Shown: piece after piece, positions 15,780 through 24,211 of the stretch
Numbering within the stretch: the stretch's first letter is position 1
Layout of the letters: each line of letters starts with the position of its first letter
Assembly: GCA_946478865.1 (NCBI GenBank)
Contig: CAMLDO010000002.1
Location: 124,001-188,000 of the forward strand
Source: an uncultured Methylobacillus sp.
Lineage (GTDB): Bacteria > Pseudomonadota > Gammaproteobacteria > Burkholderiales > Methylophilaceae
Length of the DNA: 64,000 bases
Direction: 5' to 3'
Notes under the pieces: generated by a model
Seen by the model: the letters and a program-made list of their open reading frames with translations, nothing else
Told to the model about the DNA's origin: nothing
The model's database searches: none
Program-made: the position numbers and the translations under genes

Positions 15780-17935
15780 TGCGCTTTGGCCTCGCTCCGG
15801 CGTTGAAACACACGCTGCAAGCCGACGGCAATGCCGATCAGCAGCAGTGCCACGCCCACCATAAGCGCGATGCCGCCCACTGTCGGATGGCGCACCGCTT
15901 GCGCAAGGTGATGGGCAAAGGTCACGGTGATGACGATGCCCGGCATCATGCCCAGCACCGTGCCGATGAAATAATCCCGCAGCCGGATCTGCAAGGCGCC
16001 AGCCAGGATGTTGATCATGGTAAACGGCGCAACTGGGAGCATGCGGGTAACCACCATCGCGACGATGCCCTGCTTGGCGAGTCGCTTGCTGATGCGCGTC
16101 ATGCGGGTTCCCACGTATTTCTGCACGCCGTCCTTGCCGAGGTAACGCCCGATCCCGTACGTCACCAGCGCGCTGAGCAGAGTGCCCGCCGTCGCATACA
16201 TGCCACCCGTGAGCGGCCCGAACACCAAGCCAGTGACGCCTATCAGCAGCGTGATCGGTACCATCAGCAGTCCGGCGACCACGTATCCCAGAATCACGGC
16301 CAAGGGGGTAAACGGCAGCGCTTGCAGGTTTTTCGCCAGCTTGATCATCGAGGCGAGATTGACCATATCGCCCAGCGGAGTCCAGCGCCACGCAATCGCA
16401 AGGCCGACTAGCAACACGGCCAGCACGCCGATGACGATCAGCCGCCGTGGAACCGGCTGGTGGATATCCTTGGGCACGAACTGCTCGATCAGCTCGTCCG
16501 GATCGACCGGCTTTTCGGCATCGAAGGCAGCCTGCTCCGGGATCAGAGCATCCAGTTCGGGCGAGGTTTCAGGCTCGAACACGCTCAGCGTGCGACCCTC
16601 CCCCTGCAGCGCCTCCACCGTGGCATGCAGACTCTCCCGGCGCTGCAATTCGCGCTGCACCGTTTGTGGCTCGGTTTCCAGATGCTCGGCCAGCAGACGG
16701 CTGCGCATGTGCGCGATCGCAGCCCGGATTTCGTCGCGCCTCTCGCCATGCGCCTCGATCACCAGCTTGCACTCGGTATCCAGCGCCATCGAACGATTGC
16801 TGAGATTGGCCGACCCTACCGCGAGCAGTTCGTCGTCCACTGTGAACACCTTGCTGTGGACATTGAGGCAGCTCGTACTCTTGAGGCCGGGCAATTGCGC
16901 GCAATACATGCGATAGCGGCCATGCTTGTCCGCATCCTTGAGACGTTTGTGCACGCGGGTACGCAGCACGCCCATCGTCGCCTGTTCCAGCCAGCCGCTC
17001 TGGCTCTTGGGAGTCACGATCATCACTTCCGGCGCATCCGGTTCTGCCAGCCGCGCGGCCAGCGCATTGCATACCAGGTCGGAAGTCACGTACTGATTTT
17101 CGAAAAACAGGTGGCGGCGCGCCGCGGCAATGGCGTCGAGATGCAGCTGCCGCACTTCATAAATGCCGTTGCGGCTGTTATAGGCAGGCACAGTGCGCGC
17201 AATGCCTACTTCGATATCGGTCAGACCGGGTTCGATTTCTCGCGGCCACAGATCGTGCATGCCGCCTTGGGCTGGAGCCTGAGGGCGCGTCCCGGTCGCA
17301 CGCTCCCACCGTTCCCGCGCCAATTCCCCCAGCATGCGTGCCGCCTCGCCCTGCACCATGGCCTGTACGTCATGAAAAGGATCGTAAGGGTTGCCGCTGC
17401 TGTCCTGCCGCAAAGGAGCGTCGCAGGCATGGTCCGGGGTGTCCCAGCGGCATCGCGTCAGATCGAGTCCGCCCACGAAAGCCAGCCCATCGTCGATGAC
17501 CACCACTTTCTGGTGATGCGAAGCGCCGACCGGATGCTCCGCATCCATGCGGAACTGCACGCGGCGATGCTTGCGCCAGCCAAGCCGGGTGGCCGGCCAC
17601 TTGCGCTCCAGCGCGTACAGCATCGCGAAATTCCAGTTGAGGATGCGGATGCGCAGGTCGGGCCGCTCGTCCGCCACCGCATGCAGAAAATCTCCGAGCT
17701 GTTCGGGGTATCCATCGTTGGCGCCTTCCGGCACAAGCCGGATGCGGCTGTCGATGTCCCAGCTCAGGATATACACGCTGTGCCGCGCCTGCAGGATAGC
17801 CTCGCGCAGGATGCGAAAATAGGTCGCAGCATCCACCAGCATGCCGAACCGGTCTGCATGAGCAATCCGCCAGCAGTTGCGGCCCGGCTGCAGGAGGCGC
17901 GAAACGGAATTCGCAGCGTGATTATTGGTTTTCAT
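15776..17935 (-). CDS. PLD-family phospholipid enzyme fused to a VTT (DedA-like) membrane domain
   Basis: A 719-residue two-part protein. Residues 1 to about 430 form a phospholipase D-type enzyme with two HKD motifs: HHQKVVVIDDGLAFVGG near residue 145 and VHSKVFTVDDELLAVGSAN near residue 360. After a linker rich in acidic residues, about residues 500-715 form a VTT membrane domain (about six segments) with VFGPLTGGMYATAGTLLSAL, GRYLGKDG and LPVAPFTMINILAGA. VTT proteins move lipids across or between leaflets. The fusion suggests that lipid transfer and phosphodiester chemistry act together. The EEP gene is coupled to its 3' end. Confidence 0.92.
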   Translation of the reverse strand: MKTNNHAANSVSRLLQPGRNCWRIAHADRFGMLVDAATYFRILREAILQARHSVYILSWDIDSRIRLVPEGANDGYPEQLGDFLHAVADERPDLRIRILNWNFAMLYALERKWPATRLGWRKHRRVQFRMDAEHPVGASHHQKVVVIDDGLAFVGGLDLTRCRWDTPDHACDAPLRQDSSGNPYDPFHDVQAMVQGEAARMLGELARERWERATGTRPQAPAQGGMHDLWPREIEPGLTDIEVGIARTVPAYNSRNGIYEVRQLHLDAIAAARRHLFFENQYVTSDLVCNALAARLAEPDAPEVMIVTPKSQSGWLEQATMGVLRTRVHKRLKDADKHGRYRMYCAQLPGLKSTSCLNVHSKVFTVDDELLAVGSANLSNRSMALDTECKLVIEAHGERRDEIRAAIAHMRSRLLAEHLETEPQTVQRELQRRESLHATVEALQGEGRTLSVFEPETSPELDALIPEQAAFDAEKPVDPDELIEQFVPKDIHQPVPRRLIVIGVLAVLLVGLAIAWRWTPLGDMVNLASMIKLAKNLQALPFTPLAVILGYVVAGLLMVPITLLIGVTGLVFGPLTGGMYATAGTLLSALVTYGIGRYLGKDGVQKYVGTRMTRISKRLAKQGIVAMVVTRMLPVAPFTMINILAGALQIRLRDYFIGTVLGMMPGIVITVTFAHHLAQAVRHPTVGGIALMVGVALLLIGIAVGLQRVFQRRSEAKAQ

Positions 17936-18127
17936 AGGGAGAATGCCGCGCAGAAATTACTGGTTCGACGCCTCCCCGCCCGGTTGGTTTCGCGCCGAGG
18001 ATAGGACGAAAGGATCAGCGCGCAAGCGTCCGCAGTGCCAACTCGAATGCCAAAGCGATGTCACATCATCAATGCTCATGAACGATAAGGACGGTGCAAT
18101 GCCCCTTTCCTTCCAGCCGAGACGCCC

Positions 18128-19381
18128 ATGATTTCCGGTGCAGTATTCCTTTGCGTGGTACTGCTGCTTTCGATCATCATCTGGTCGATCCGGCGGCACC
18201 GCGACCCTCGACTTCACATCGAATGCGACCTGTCCATCGACAAACTGATTCCCTCCGTCTCCGGACTCACGCTCAGCACGGCCGTGTCCGGAAATTCGGT
18301 GGAGGTGCTGGAGAACGGTGCTTTTTTCGATGTCCTGCTGCAGCGGATCGCAGAAGCTCGCCACTCAGTGCATTTCGAAACTTTCTTGTGGAAAGATGGA
18401 GTACTGGGCCGGCGCCTGGCAAATGCACTTGCAGAACGGGCGCGAGCTGGCGTCAAGGTGCGGGTACTGCTCGATGCCACCGGATCGCGGAAAATGGGCA
18501 AAGCGGCCCGGCAGCAAATGGAAGAAGCAGGCTGCAAAGTCGTGTTCTTCCATGAAATAGCGCTACGCAACCTCGGCGTGGTCAATGACCGTGATCACCG
18601 CAAGCTCGTCGTCATCGATGGCCGCGAGGCGTTCGTGGGAGGGCATTGCATTGTGGACGCCTGGCTCGGCGACGCGCAGGACAGCGAGCATTTTGGCGAC
18701 CTCAGCGTCCGGCTGCGCGGGCCGATAGTCAATAGCATTCAATCCGTATTCAGCGAGAACTGGGTGGGAGAGACCGGGGAGCTGTTTGTCGGCGACCATG
18801 TATTTCCAGTTCAGGAAGTCCAGGGTGACGTTCTTATCCATGCTGCTTTCGCAAAGCCCGAAAGCTCTGCCCCAGCCGTCAAGATTCTCCATCACACGGC
18901 CATCTGCCTGGCCCGCAAACGCATCTGGATCCAGAATCCTTATTTCATTCCCGAGCCGGATGCCATCGATGCTTTCGGACAAGCGGTGGCGCGCGGCGTC
19001 GATGTGCGTGTGATGATGCCTTCGACCTCGGGCTCCGACAGTCCTTTCGTGCAGCATGCCGGGCACCGCAATTTCGAAAAGCTTTTACGCTGCGGAGTGC
19101 GATTATTCGAGTATCCTCACACCTTGCTGCATCAGAAGGTGATGACGATCGATGGCATGTGGAGCGCGATAGGTTCCAGCAACTTCGATGACCGCTCCTT
19201 TGAAACGAACGACGAAATCACGCTCGGCATTCTGGATTCGGCGACGACCCAGAGGCTGGATGCCGTTTTCGAGAAGTACGTGCCGCATTGCAAGGAAATC
19301 CGGCTTGAAGAGTGGCGCAAGCGTGGCGTCTGGCATCGACTGAAAGATCACACTTGCTATTTGCTCAATGAAATCCTCTGA
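18128..19381 (+). CDS. Cardiolipin synthase-like phospholipase D family protein
   Basis: The 417-residue protein has an N-terminal membrane segment (residues 4-20) and two HKD motifs, DHRKLVVIDGREAFVGG near residue 160 and LHQKVMTIDGMWSAIGSSNFDDRS near residue 340 in parts. FETFLWKDG and IQNPYFIPEPD are typical of cardiolipin synthases of the ClsB type. It would join two phosphatidylglycerol molecules or transfer a phosphatidyl group at the inner membrane. It is divergent from the PLD-VTT/EEP pair across 192 bases, making a small phospholipid block. Only a weak ribosome site is visible before the ATG. Confidence 0.88.
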   Translation: MISGAVFLCVVLLLSIIIWSIRRHRDPRLHIECDLSIDKLIPSVSGLTLSTAVSGNSVEVLENGAFFDVLLQRIAEARHSVHFETFLWKDGVLGRRLANALAERARAGVKVRVLLDATGSRKMGKAARQQMEEAGCKVVFFHEIALRNLGVVNDRDHRKLVVIDGREAFVGGHCIVDAWLGDAQDSEHFGDLSVRLRGPIVNSIQSVFSENWVGETGELFVGDHVFPVQEVQGDVLIHAAFAKPESSAPAVKILHHTAICLARKRIWIQNPYFIPEPDAIDAFGQAVARGVDVRVMMPSTSGSDSPFVQHAGHRNFEKLLRCGVRLFEYPHTLLHQKVMTIDGMWSAIGSSNFDDRSFETNDEITLGILDSATTQRLDAVFEKYVPHCKEIRLEEWRKRGVWHRLKDHTCYLLNEIL

Positions 19382-19433
19382 CGGCGACAGCCGCAGCAAA
19401 CATTAACTCTAAAATCAATAAACTAAAAATCAC

Positions 19434-20867
19434 ATGTCTCACAATATCGCACACGACAAGCGCTGGCTTGCCCTGATCGTCCTATGCCTGGGAGAACTCA
19501 TGATCGTGCTGGACACCACGATCGTGAATGTGGCGCTACCCTCCATTCGCCTCGACCTTGGCTTCACCGAAACCTCCCTCGTATGGGTGGTCAATGCCTA
19601 CATGCTGACGTTCGGCGGCTTCCTGCTGCTGGGAGGGCGGCTCGGCGACTTGTACGGACATCGCAAGCTATTCCTCTTCGGGCTCGTCTTCTTCACCCTC
19701 GCTTCGCTCGCCTGCGGGCTGGCGCACTCGCCTTCCGTCCTGATCATGGCAAGAGCCGTTCAGGGGCTGGGAGGCGCGATCGTGTCAGCCGTCGCGCTAT
19801 CACTCATCATGAACATCTTTACCGAGCCCGACGACCGGGCCAAGGCCATGGGCGTGTATGGCTTCGTATGCGCGGGTGGAGGCAGCATCGGCGTCCTGTT
19901 GGGCGGCGTGCTGACGGACGCGCTGAGCTGGCACTGGATTTTCCTCGTGAACATTCCCATCGGGGCGGCCGTGTACCTCCTGTGCCTGACGCTGCTGCCG
20001 CCGGGCAGAGGGCATGCGGAGGGAGAACAGCTGGATGTCGCCGGCGCCATCACCATTACCGTTTCCGTCATGCTGGCCACCTACGGAATCGTGGATGGCA
20101 ACGTGGCAGGCTGGACCTCTCCTCAAACAATCGGCCTGCTGGCTGCTTCCCTGGTGCTGCTGGCGATTTTCATCGCGATTGAGTCGCGAATACACACGCC
20201 CTTGATGCCGCTCGGACTGTTCCGGCTGCGCAACCTGTATACCGCGAACATCATCGCCGTGCTGTGGGCTGCCGCCATGTTCGCCTGGTTCTTTATCTCG
20301 GCGCTCTACATGCAGCTCGTGCTCGGTTACAGCGCGCTGCAGGTCGGGCTGGCCTTCCTGCCTTCCAACCTGATCATGGCAGCGTTCTCTCTCGGTATCT
20401 CGGCGAAACTGGTCATGCGCTTCGGCATCCGCGCACCTATCGCTGTCGGCCTGCTACTGGGTGCGGCAGGGCTTGCACTGTTTGCCCTGGCACCTGAACA
20501 AGGGCTCTTCATGCGCGATGTGCTTCCGGGCATGGTGCTGTTGGGGCTGGGTGCCGGTATCGCCCTCAATCCCGTGCTGCTAGCGGCCATGAGCGATGTC
20601 GAAACTGCAGACTCCGGCCTCGCTTCCGGCATCGTCAATACCGCCTTCATGCTGGGCGGAGCGCTGGGCCTGGCAATACTGGCAAGCCTTGCCGCCCACC
20701 GCACGAACTCGCTTGCAGCGAGCAGCGCCACGATCCAGCAAGCCTTGAACGGAGGCTACCAACTCGCCTTCGCCGCCGGAGCGGCATTTGCGGTGATTGC
20801 CGCTTTGTTAGGCGCTTTCTGGTTACGCAAAACAGAGCAACCGCTCTCTGAGGCTGCCATTCACTAG
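19434..20867 (+). CDS. MFS multidrug exporter, DHA2 (EmrB/QacA) family
   Basis: A 477-residue polytopic transporter with about fourteen membrane segments. The opening DTTIVNVALPSIRLDLG is the DHA2 signature. GGRLGDLYGHRKLFL is the MFS motif A between segments 2 and 3, and GAIVSAVALSLIMNIF and GAGGSIGVLLGGVLT-type motif C sequence follow. It would export drugs or other toxic compounds against protons. It is the last backbone gene before the AT-rich island, and a strong terminator lies 23 bases after its stop. Confidence 0.9.
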   Translation: MSHNIAHDKRWLALIVLCLGELMIVLDTTIVNVALPSIRLDLGFTETSLVWVVNAYMLTFGGFLLLGGRLGDLYGHRKLFLFGLVFFTLASLACGLAHSPSVLIMARAVQGLGGAIVSAVALSLIMNIFTEPDDRAKAMGVYGFVCAGGGSIGVLLGGVLTDALSWHWIFLVNIPIGAAVYLLCLTLLPPGRGHAEGEQLDVAGAITITVSVMLATYGIVDGNVAGWTSPQTIGLLAASLVLLAIFIAIESRIHTPLMPLGLFRLRNLYTANIIAVLWAAAMFAWFFISALYMQLVLGYSALQVGLAFLPSNLIMAAFSLGISAKLVMRFGIRAPIAVGLLLGAAGLALFALAPEQGLFMRDVLPGMVLLGLGAGIALNPVLLAAMSDVETADSGLASGIVNTAFMLGGALGLAILASLAAHRTNSLAASSATIQQALNGGYQLAFAAGAAFAVIAALLGAFWLRKTEQPLSEAAIH

Positions 20868-20890
20868 CGCAGAGCCATCCCGATGGCGTA

Positions 20891-20921
20891 AAAAATGGCT
20901 CGAATTTATCGAGCCATTTTT
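20891..20921 (+). terminator. Bidirectional intrinsic terminator after the MFS exporter
   Basis: AAAAATGGCTCGA, a 5-base loop (ATTTA), then TCGAGCCATTTTT: 13-base perfect arms with A- and T-runs on both sides. It ends transcription of the exporter. A nearly identical hairpin lies at 53049-53077, on the far side of the sulfur island. Confidence 0.88.
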
Positions 20922-20933
20922 ATTTAACGCAGC

Positions 20934-20963
20934 AATTGTTTTGAAAAATGATAGAAAACAATT
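20934..20963. repeat. Inverted repeat just inside the island edge
   Basis: AATTGTTTT, a 12-base loop, then AAAACAATT: perfect 9-base arms, 12 bases after the terminator. It lies in a 235-base stretch (20868-21102) in which I see no gene. It may be a second weak hairpin or a relic of the join. Confidence 0.4.
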
Positions 20964-21102
20964 CTGTAGGATATCGATAGAGTGCTCTCCTAGTAAGGAT
21001 GCGCCTCTACTGAGTCCATCCCCAAAGGCAGCCATATTTTGGACATTCGACACCTACTACGCGTGTTATTTAGAAACGCATAGTCGACGTTCGTACTTAA
21101 TA

Positions 21103-21441
21103 TTAAAGCTCTAAACTTTTTACGGCATCGAGCACACGAGCAGAATAAACAAGTGCCGCACCAGCATTCATTGCAACGGCGACGCCAAGCGCCTCAGCGA
21201 TTTCGGCTTCAGTTGCCCCTTCCTTCACCGCCTCTTTTGCATGAACGGTAATGCAACCATCACATCGAGTCGTGACTGCCACTGCAAGGGAAATCAGCTG
21301 ACGAGTTTTAGCATCAAGATTATTAGTCTTTGATCCTGCTGCGCTTGCCGTCATATAGCCCTCAACGGTGCCGGGGGTGAGTTTCGCCAAATCACTAATG
21401 CGACCCATCACCTCATTCCGATATCCGTTCCAATCCATCAT
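21103..21441 (-). CDS. Carboxymuconolactone decarboxylase (AhpD-like) family protein
   Basis: A 112-residue protein with the AhpD-type redox motif CDGCITVHAKEA near residue 60 (CxxC followed by the catalytic His), inside an all-helical CMD fold. Such small single-domain members act as alkylhydroperoxidase-like proteins or have unknown thiol-redox roles; true carboxymuconolactone decarboxylase activity is unlikely. The start at 21441 follows an AAGGAG site at 8 bases. It lies 131 bases downstream of the SoxYZ-like carrier gene on the same strand and may share its transcript. Confidence 0.82.
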   Translation of the reverse strand: MMDWNGYRNEVMGRISDLAKLTPGTVEGYMTASAAGSKTNNLDAKTRQLISLAVAVTTRCDGCITVHAKEAVKEGATEAEIAEALGVAVAMNAGAALVYSARVLDAVKSLEL

Positions 21442-21572
21442 GATTCAATCTCCTTCCAAGAGTAAATAAAGCCTCAAATCAGTAGTTCAAACAGCTACCG
21501 TACTGAGGCGGCTAGTGCTCAAAAACAACTGGATTCATGCAGCAAATAAATCCAGCTACTGGGTTCAACGGG

Positions 21573-22370
21573 TCAATTCACAACAACATTGCTTGTCGTC
21601 GAAAACTCCTTGCCCTCGTTATCCTTGATAACCACAGTCAATGTCCCAGGCTTATCAGCTATAAAAGGGAATTGAATGTTTGGGTCCTCGCTAACGCCGA
21701 TATATGTATCTGCATCAAATACAACCTCGCCGTTGTATGTCGCAGTCACCTTATTAACGAAGAAGGCCGGCCGAAACCCTTGAGAAACCAAGTCACGCTG
21801 AAGACCAGTGTTCATTGGGTGCTTGATCAAAAGGCGAGCCTCCTTCTGGGAAGTCACACTCTCAGTCTTGACCGACAATTTCATTTTGCCAGCCGATTGA
21901 CGAGCTAATGCTTCATCCCCACCAATAGTGCCGCCACAGCCACCGGCGGCTCGAATTGGCACTTTATTCATTAGGAATTTTCCGTCGCTGGTCTCTGCAA
22001 CGACGTGAACATAGGAATCCACTTCAAGCCTGATTCTCGTAGCAACCTCTGCTTTTCCTGACTTTGGAGTGAAGTGATAAACAGCTACCAAAGGAACTGG
22101 ATTAACGTCCGCGATAACAGAAACGGCCTTGATATAACGATTTTCTGTCATTGGATAATCAATGCTGAAAGCGAATGGAACCTGTGCTCCATTTTCTGCA
22201 CGATTAGGCGCCGCGATTTTGATAGCACTACTTTCCTCAATCACTGCATTGGGGAAATAGGCCTTCCCGATCTCCTGCCAGTATTTATCCACCGCCTCAG
22301 CCTGAGCTATCTGGACGGATCCCAGATAAAGTGTGGAGATCAAACTCAACAGAATCAGCTTCTTGCTCAT
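21573..22370 (-). CDS. Secreted SoxYZ-type fusion carrier protein
   Basis: A 265-residue periplasmic protein. Residues 1-26 form a signal peptide (KKLILLSLISTLYLGSVQIAQAEA). A SoxY-like domain then ends with AAGGCGGTIGG near residue 145, which holds the carrier Cys in the SoxY GGCGG context. A SoxZ-like domain follows with TGLQRDLVSQGFRPAFF and a C-terminal TLTVVIKDNEGKEFS strand. Fused SoxYZ proteins of this type are known mainly beside quinoprotein dehydrogenases, but none is present here. The frame opens at 22436, but the Met at 22370 starts the signal peptide. A TetR operator lies 23 bases upstream, facing the divergent tetR gene. Confidence 0.88.
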   Translation of the reverse strand: MSKKLILLSLISTLYLGSVQIAQAEAVDKYWQEIGKAYFPNAVIEESSAIKIAAPNRAENGAQVPFAFSIDYPMTENRYIKAVSVIADVNPVPLVAVYHFTPKSGKAEVATRIRLEVDSYVHVVAETSDGKFLMNKVPIRAAGGCGGTIGGDEALARQSAGKMKLSVKTESVTSQKEARLLIKHPMNTGLQRDLVSQGFRPAFFVNKVTATYNGEVVFDADTYIGVSEDPNIQFPFIADKPGTLTVVIKDNEGKEFSTTSNVVVN

Positions 22371-22392
22371 TTCATTTTCCCACTCATAAAAA

Positions 22393-22410
22393 ATACCAAC
22401 TGGTTGGTAT
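22393..22410. promoter_or_regulatory. TetR operator, left end of island
   Basis: ATACCAAC-TG-GTTGGTAT has perfect 8-base arms. It lies in the divergent region between the SoxYZ-like gene (start 22370) and tetR (start 22465), placed to control both. The same palindrome recurs before the second, related tetR gene (52947-52964), and shorter forms lie before the acetyltransferase gene (51657-51686). Confidence 0.75.
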
Positions 22411-22464
22411 CTTATTCTTGTGATATTGTTTGTCAACAGTTTTATGTGAGGCAGTAAAACTCAA

Positions 22465-23070
22465 ATGAGCAAATCTAAAGCGTCCATGTCGCGAGAACGA
22501 ATTGTGGTCGGCGCCAGCGACTTAATATTGAGTCGCGGCTATTCCGCCATGACTGTTGATGCCGTATGTGAATCAGCAGGAATTACGAAAGGTGGTTTCT
22601 TTTATCACTTTGAGAGTAAGGATGCCCTTGGCGAAGCAGCCCTAAACAAGTTTTGGAGTGAAGCTGCAGAAAGAGAAGCCAACGCCGGCTTCAACAAGGA
22701 ATCTGACCCGGTCAAGCGCCTAGAGGGCTATCTCGATTACGCCATTGAAGCCTATCAGTCCCCAGAGCTTCAAAAAGGATGCATGCTGGCTATCTATACC
22801 ATTGAGTTAGCAGATAGCAATGAGGAGCTATTCAATGCGGCAGCAAAACATTTTGCTAATTGGCGGGCATCATTATTCGACATGTTCGAACAAGCATCCA
22901 TCTATGTTGAACATAAACTAGATGCCAAAGCATGGAGTGATCTCTTCATATCCACACTTGAAGGCTCACTGATTCTTGCGAAGTCCAACAGCGACCCTGA
23001 GGCTCCCCCACGCGCGCTGAAGCTTTTCAAATCGCTGCTCGTGCAATCATTAAACCAAGCAAGTAATTAA
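22465..23070 (+). CDS. TetR/AcrR family transcriptional regulator 1
   Basis: The 201-residue protein has an N-terminal TetR helix-turn-helix (RERIVVGASDLILSRGYSAM, then VDAVCESAGITKGGFFYHFESKDALG, residues 9-52 in all) and a helical C-terminal ligand domain with several Cys (CMLAI). It is clearly related to regulator 2 at the right end of the island: both share the KGxFFxHFxSKDxLG core, an ALDKFW-like helix and the STxEGxLILxK segment near the C-terminus. It probably represses itself and the divergent SoxYZ-like gene through the 22393-22410 palindrome. The ligand is unknown. Confidence 0.92.
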   Translation: MSKSKASMSRERIVVGASDLILSRGYSAMTVDAVCESAGITKGGFFYHFESKDALGEAALNKFWSEAAEREANAGFNKESDPVKRLEGYLDYAIEAYQSPELQKGCMLAIYTIELADSNEELFNAAAKHFANWRASLFDMFEQASIYVEHKLDAKAWSDLFISTLEGSLILAKSNSDPEAPPRALKLFKSLLVQSLNQASN

Positions 23071-23095
23071 GATATAACCCGACCATAATTTATCG

Positions 23096-24043
23096 ATGGA
23101 ACATATCGCATTCCTAGATAGCTCGACCATACGCGCGGAATTTCGTCCGCCATCTTTTCCTCATGCCTGGAATAATTTTGAGGAAACCACTGAGGAAAAC
23201 GTCGTTCTACACCTAGCGGATGCAACGATCGCAGTTACTAACAAAGTCCCCATAACGCGTAACGCGCTCGTTTTATTGCCTCACCTCAAGCTTGTCGCTG
23301 TCACTGCCACAGGCTATAACAATATTGACGTTGCAGCATGCCGCGAACTTGGAGTCGCGGTTTGCAATGTTCCACACTATGCTTCGCATACTGTCCCAGA
23401 ACATACTTTTTCCTTGATTTTCGCATTACGCCGGAATCTGATGGCGTATCGTCAAGACGTCCTTAATGATCGATGGCAAACTGAAAAAAGATTTTGTTTT
23501 TTCGATTACCCGATACGAGACTTATATGGCAGCACCCTCGGAATTATAGGGAGTGGTACTTTAGGTCAAGCCACGGCAAAGATCGGTGAAGCTTTGGGCA
23601 TGCGCATTTTGTTTGCGGAAAGCTTACTTAAGAAATGCCCTCAGAGTGATCGAGTACCCCTCGATCATTTGCTAGCAGAATCGGACGTGGTCTCGCTACA
23701 TTGCCCATTAACTCTGGCAACTCAGAATTTAATAGGGGCAAAGGAATTGCGCCGTATGAAACCAAGCGCATTACTCATCAACACAGCTCGAGGCGGTTTG
23801 GTGGAAGAATCAGCTTTGGCGCATGCGCTGAATGAAAACTGGATTGCCGGCGCAGGCTTAGACGTATTACCTATAGAACCACCTCGCAATGGTAGTCCTC
23901 TGCTAGACATTAAGACTCCCAATTTGATTATTACACCGCATATTGCCTGGGCTAGTGAAGAGGCTATGCAAAACCTTGCAGATCAAGTTATCGATAATAT
24001 CGAAGCCTTCATCGCAGGCCGGTCACAGAATCTTGTCACATAA
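23096..24043 (+). CDS. D-2-hydroxyacid dehydrogenase (glycerate dehydrogenase-like)
   Basis: A 315-residue NAD(P)H-dependent enzyme of the D-isomer family. It shows VTATGYNNIDVAACRELGVAV in parts near residue 75, the nucleotide fold LGIIGSGTLGQATAKIGEALG near residue 148, and the catalytic Arg, Glu and His in INTARGGLVEE, DVLPIEPP and ITPHIAWAS. The sequence is closest in style to hydroxypyruvate reductase/glycerate dehydrogenase. It follows tetR by 25 bases and is probably co-transcribed. In C1 metabolism this activity belongs to the serine cycle, but no other serine-cycle gene is here. Substrate assignment is inference. Confidence 0.85.
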   Translation: MEHIAFLDSSTIRAEFRPPSFPHAWNNFEETTEENVVLHLADATIAVTNKVPITRNALVLLPHLKLVAVTATGYNNIDVAACRELGVAVCNVPHYASHTVPEHTFSLIFALRRNLMAYRQDVLNDRWQTEKRFCFFDYPIRDLYGSTLGIIGSGTLGQATAKIGEALGMRILFAESLLKKCPQSDRVPLDHLLAESDVVSLHCPLTLATQNLIGAKELRRMKPSALLINTARGGLVEESALAHALNENWIAGAGLDVLPIEPPRNGSPLLDIKTPNLIITPHIAWASEEAMQNLADQVIDNIEAFIAGRSQNLVT

Positions 24044-24177
24044 CTTCCCATATCGTTACTCCCCAAGAAGCTATAGAGCTAAAGCGCCGGCTGAAACTTG
24101 GGCATCAAATACGCACCCAGCAATACCGAATAATCAACAATACGTTATGTACGTTGTCCGTGTGTTATCCACAGACT

Positions 24178-24198
24178 TACTCACCCTTTCTGTGAGTA
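24178..24198. terminator. Weak hairpin between convergent genes
   Basis: TACTCAC, a 7-base loop, then GTGAGTA between the convergent hydroxyacid dehydrogenase and MFS genes. There is no clear T-run on either side, so it may be a factor-dependent or inefficient terminator. The rest of 24044-24211 shows no gene. Confidence 0.35.
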
Positions 24199-24211
24199 GG
24201 TTACATATCCG

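Noticed and set aside
23096..24043. Serine-cycle hydroxypyruvate reductase for formaldehyde assimilation
   Set aside because: No other serine-cycle gene is present, and D-isomer dehydrogenases have many substrates, so the link to C1 assimilation is too weak.
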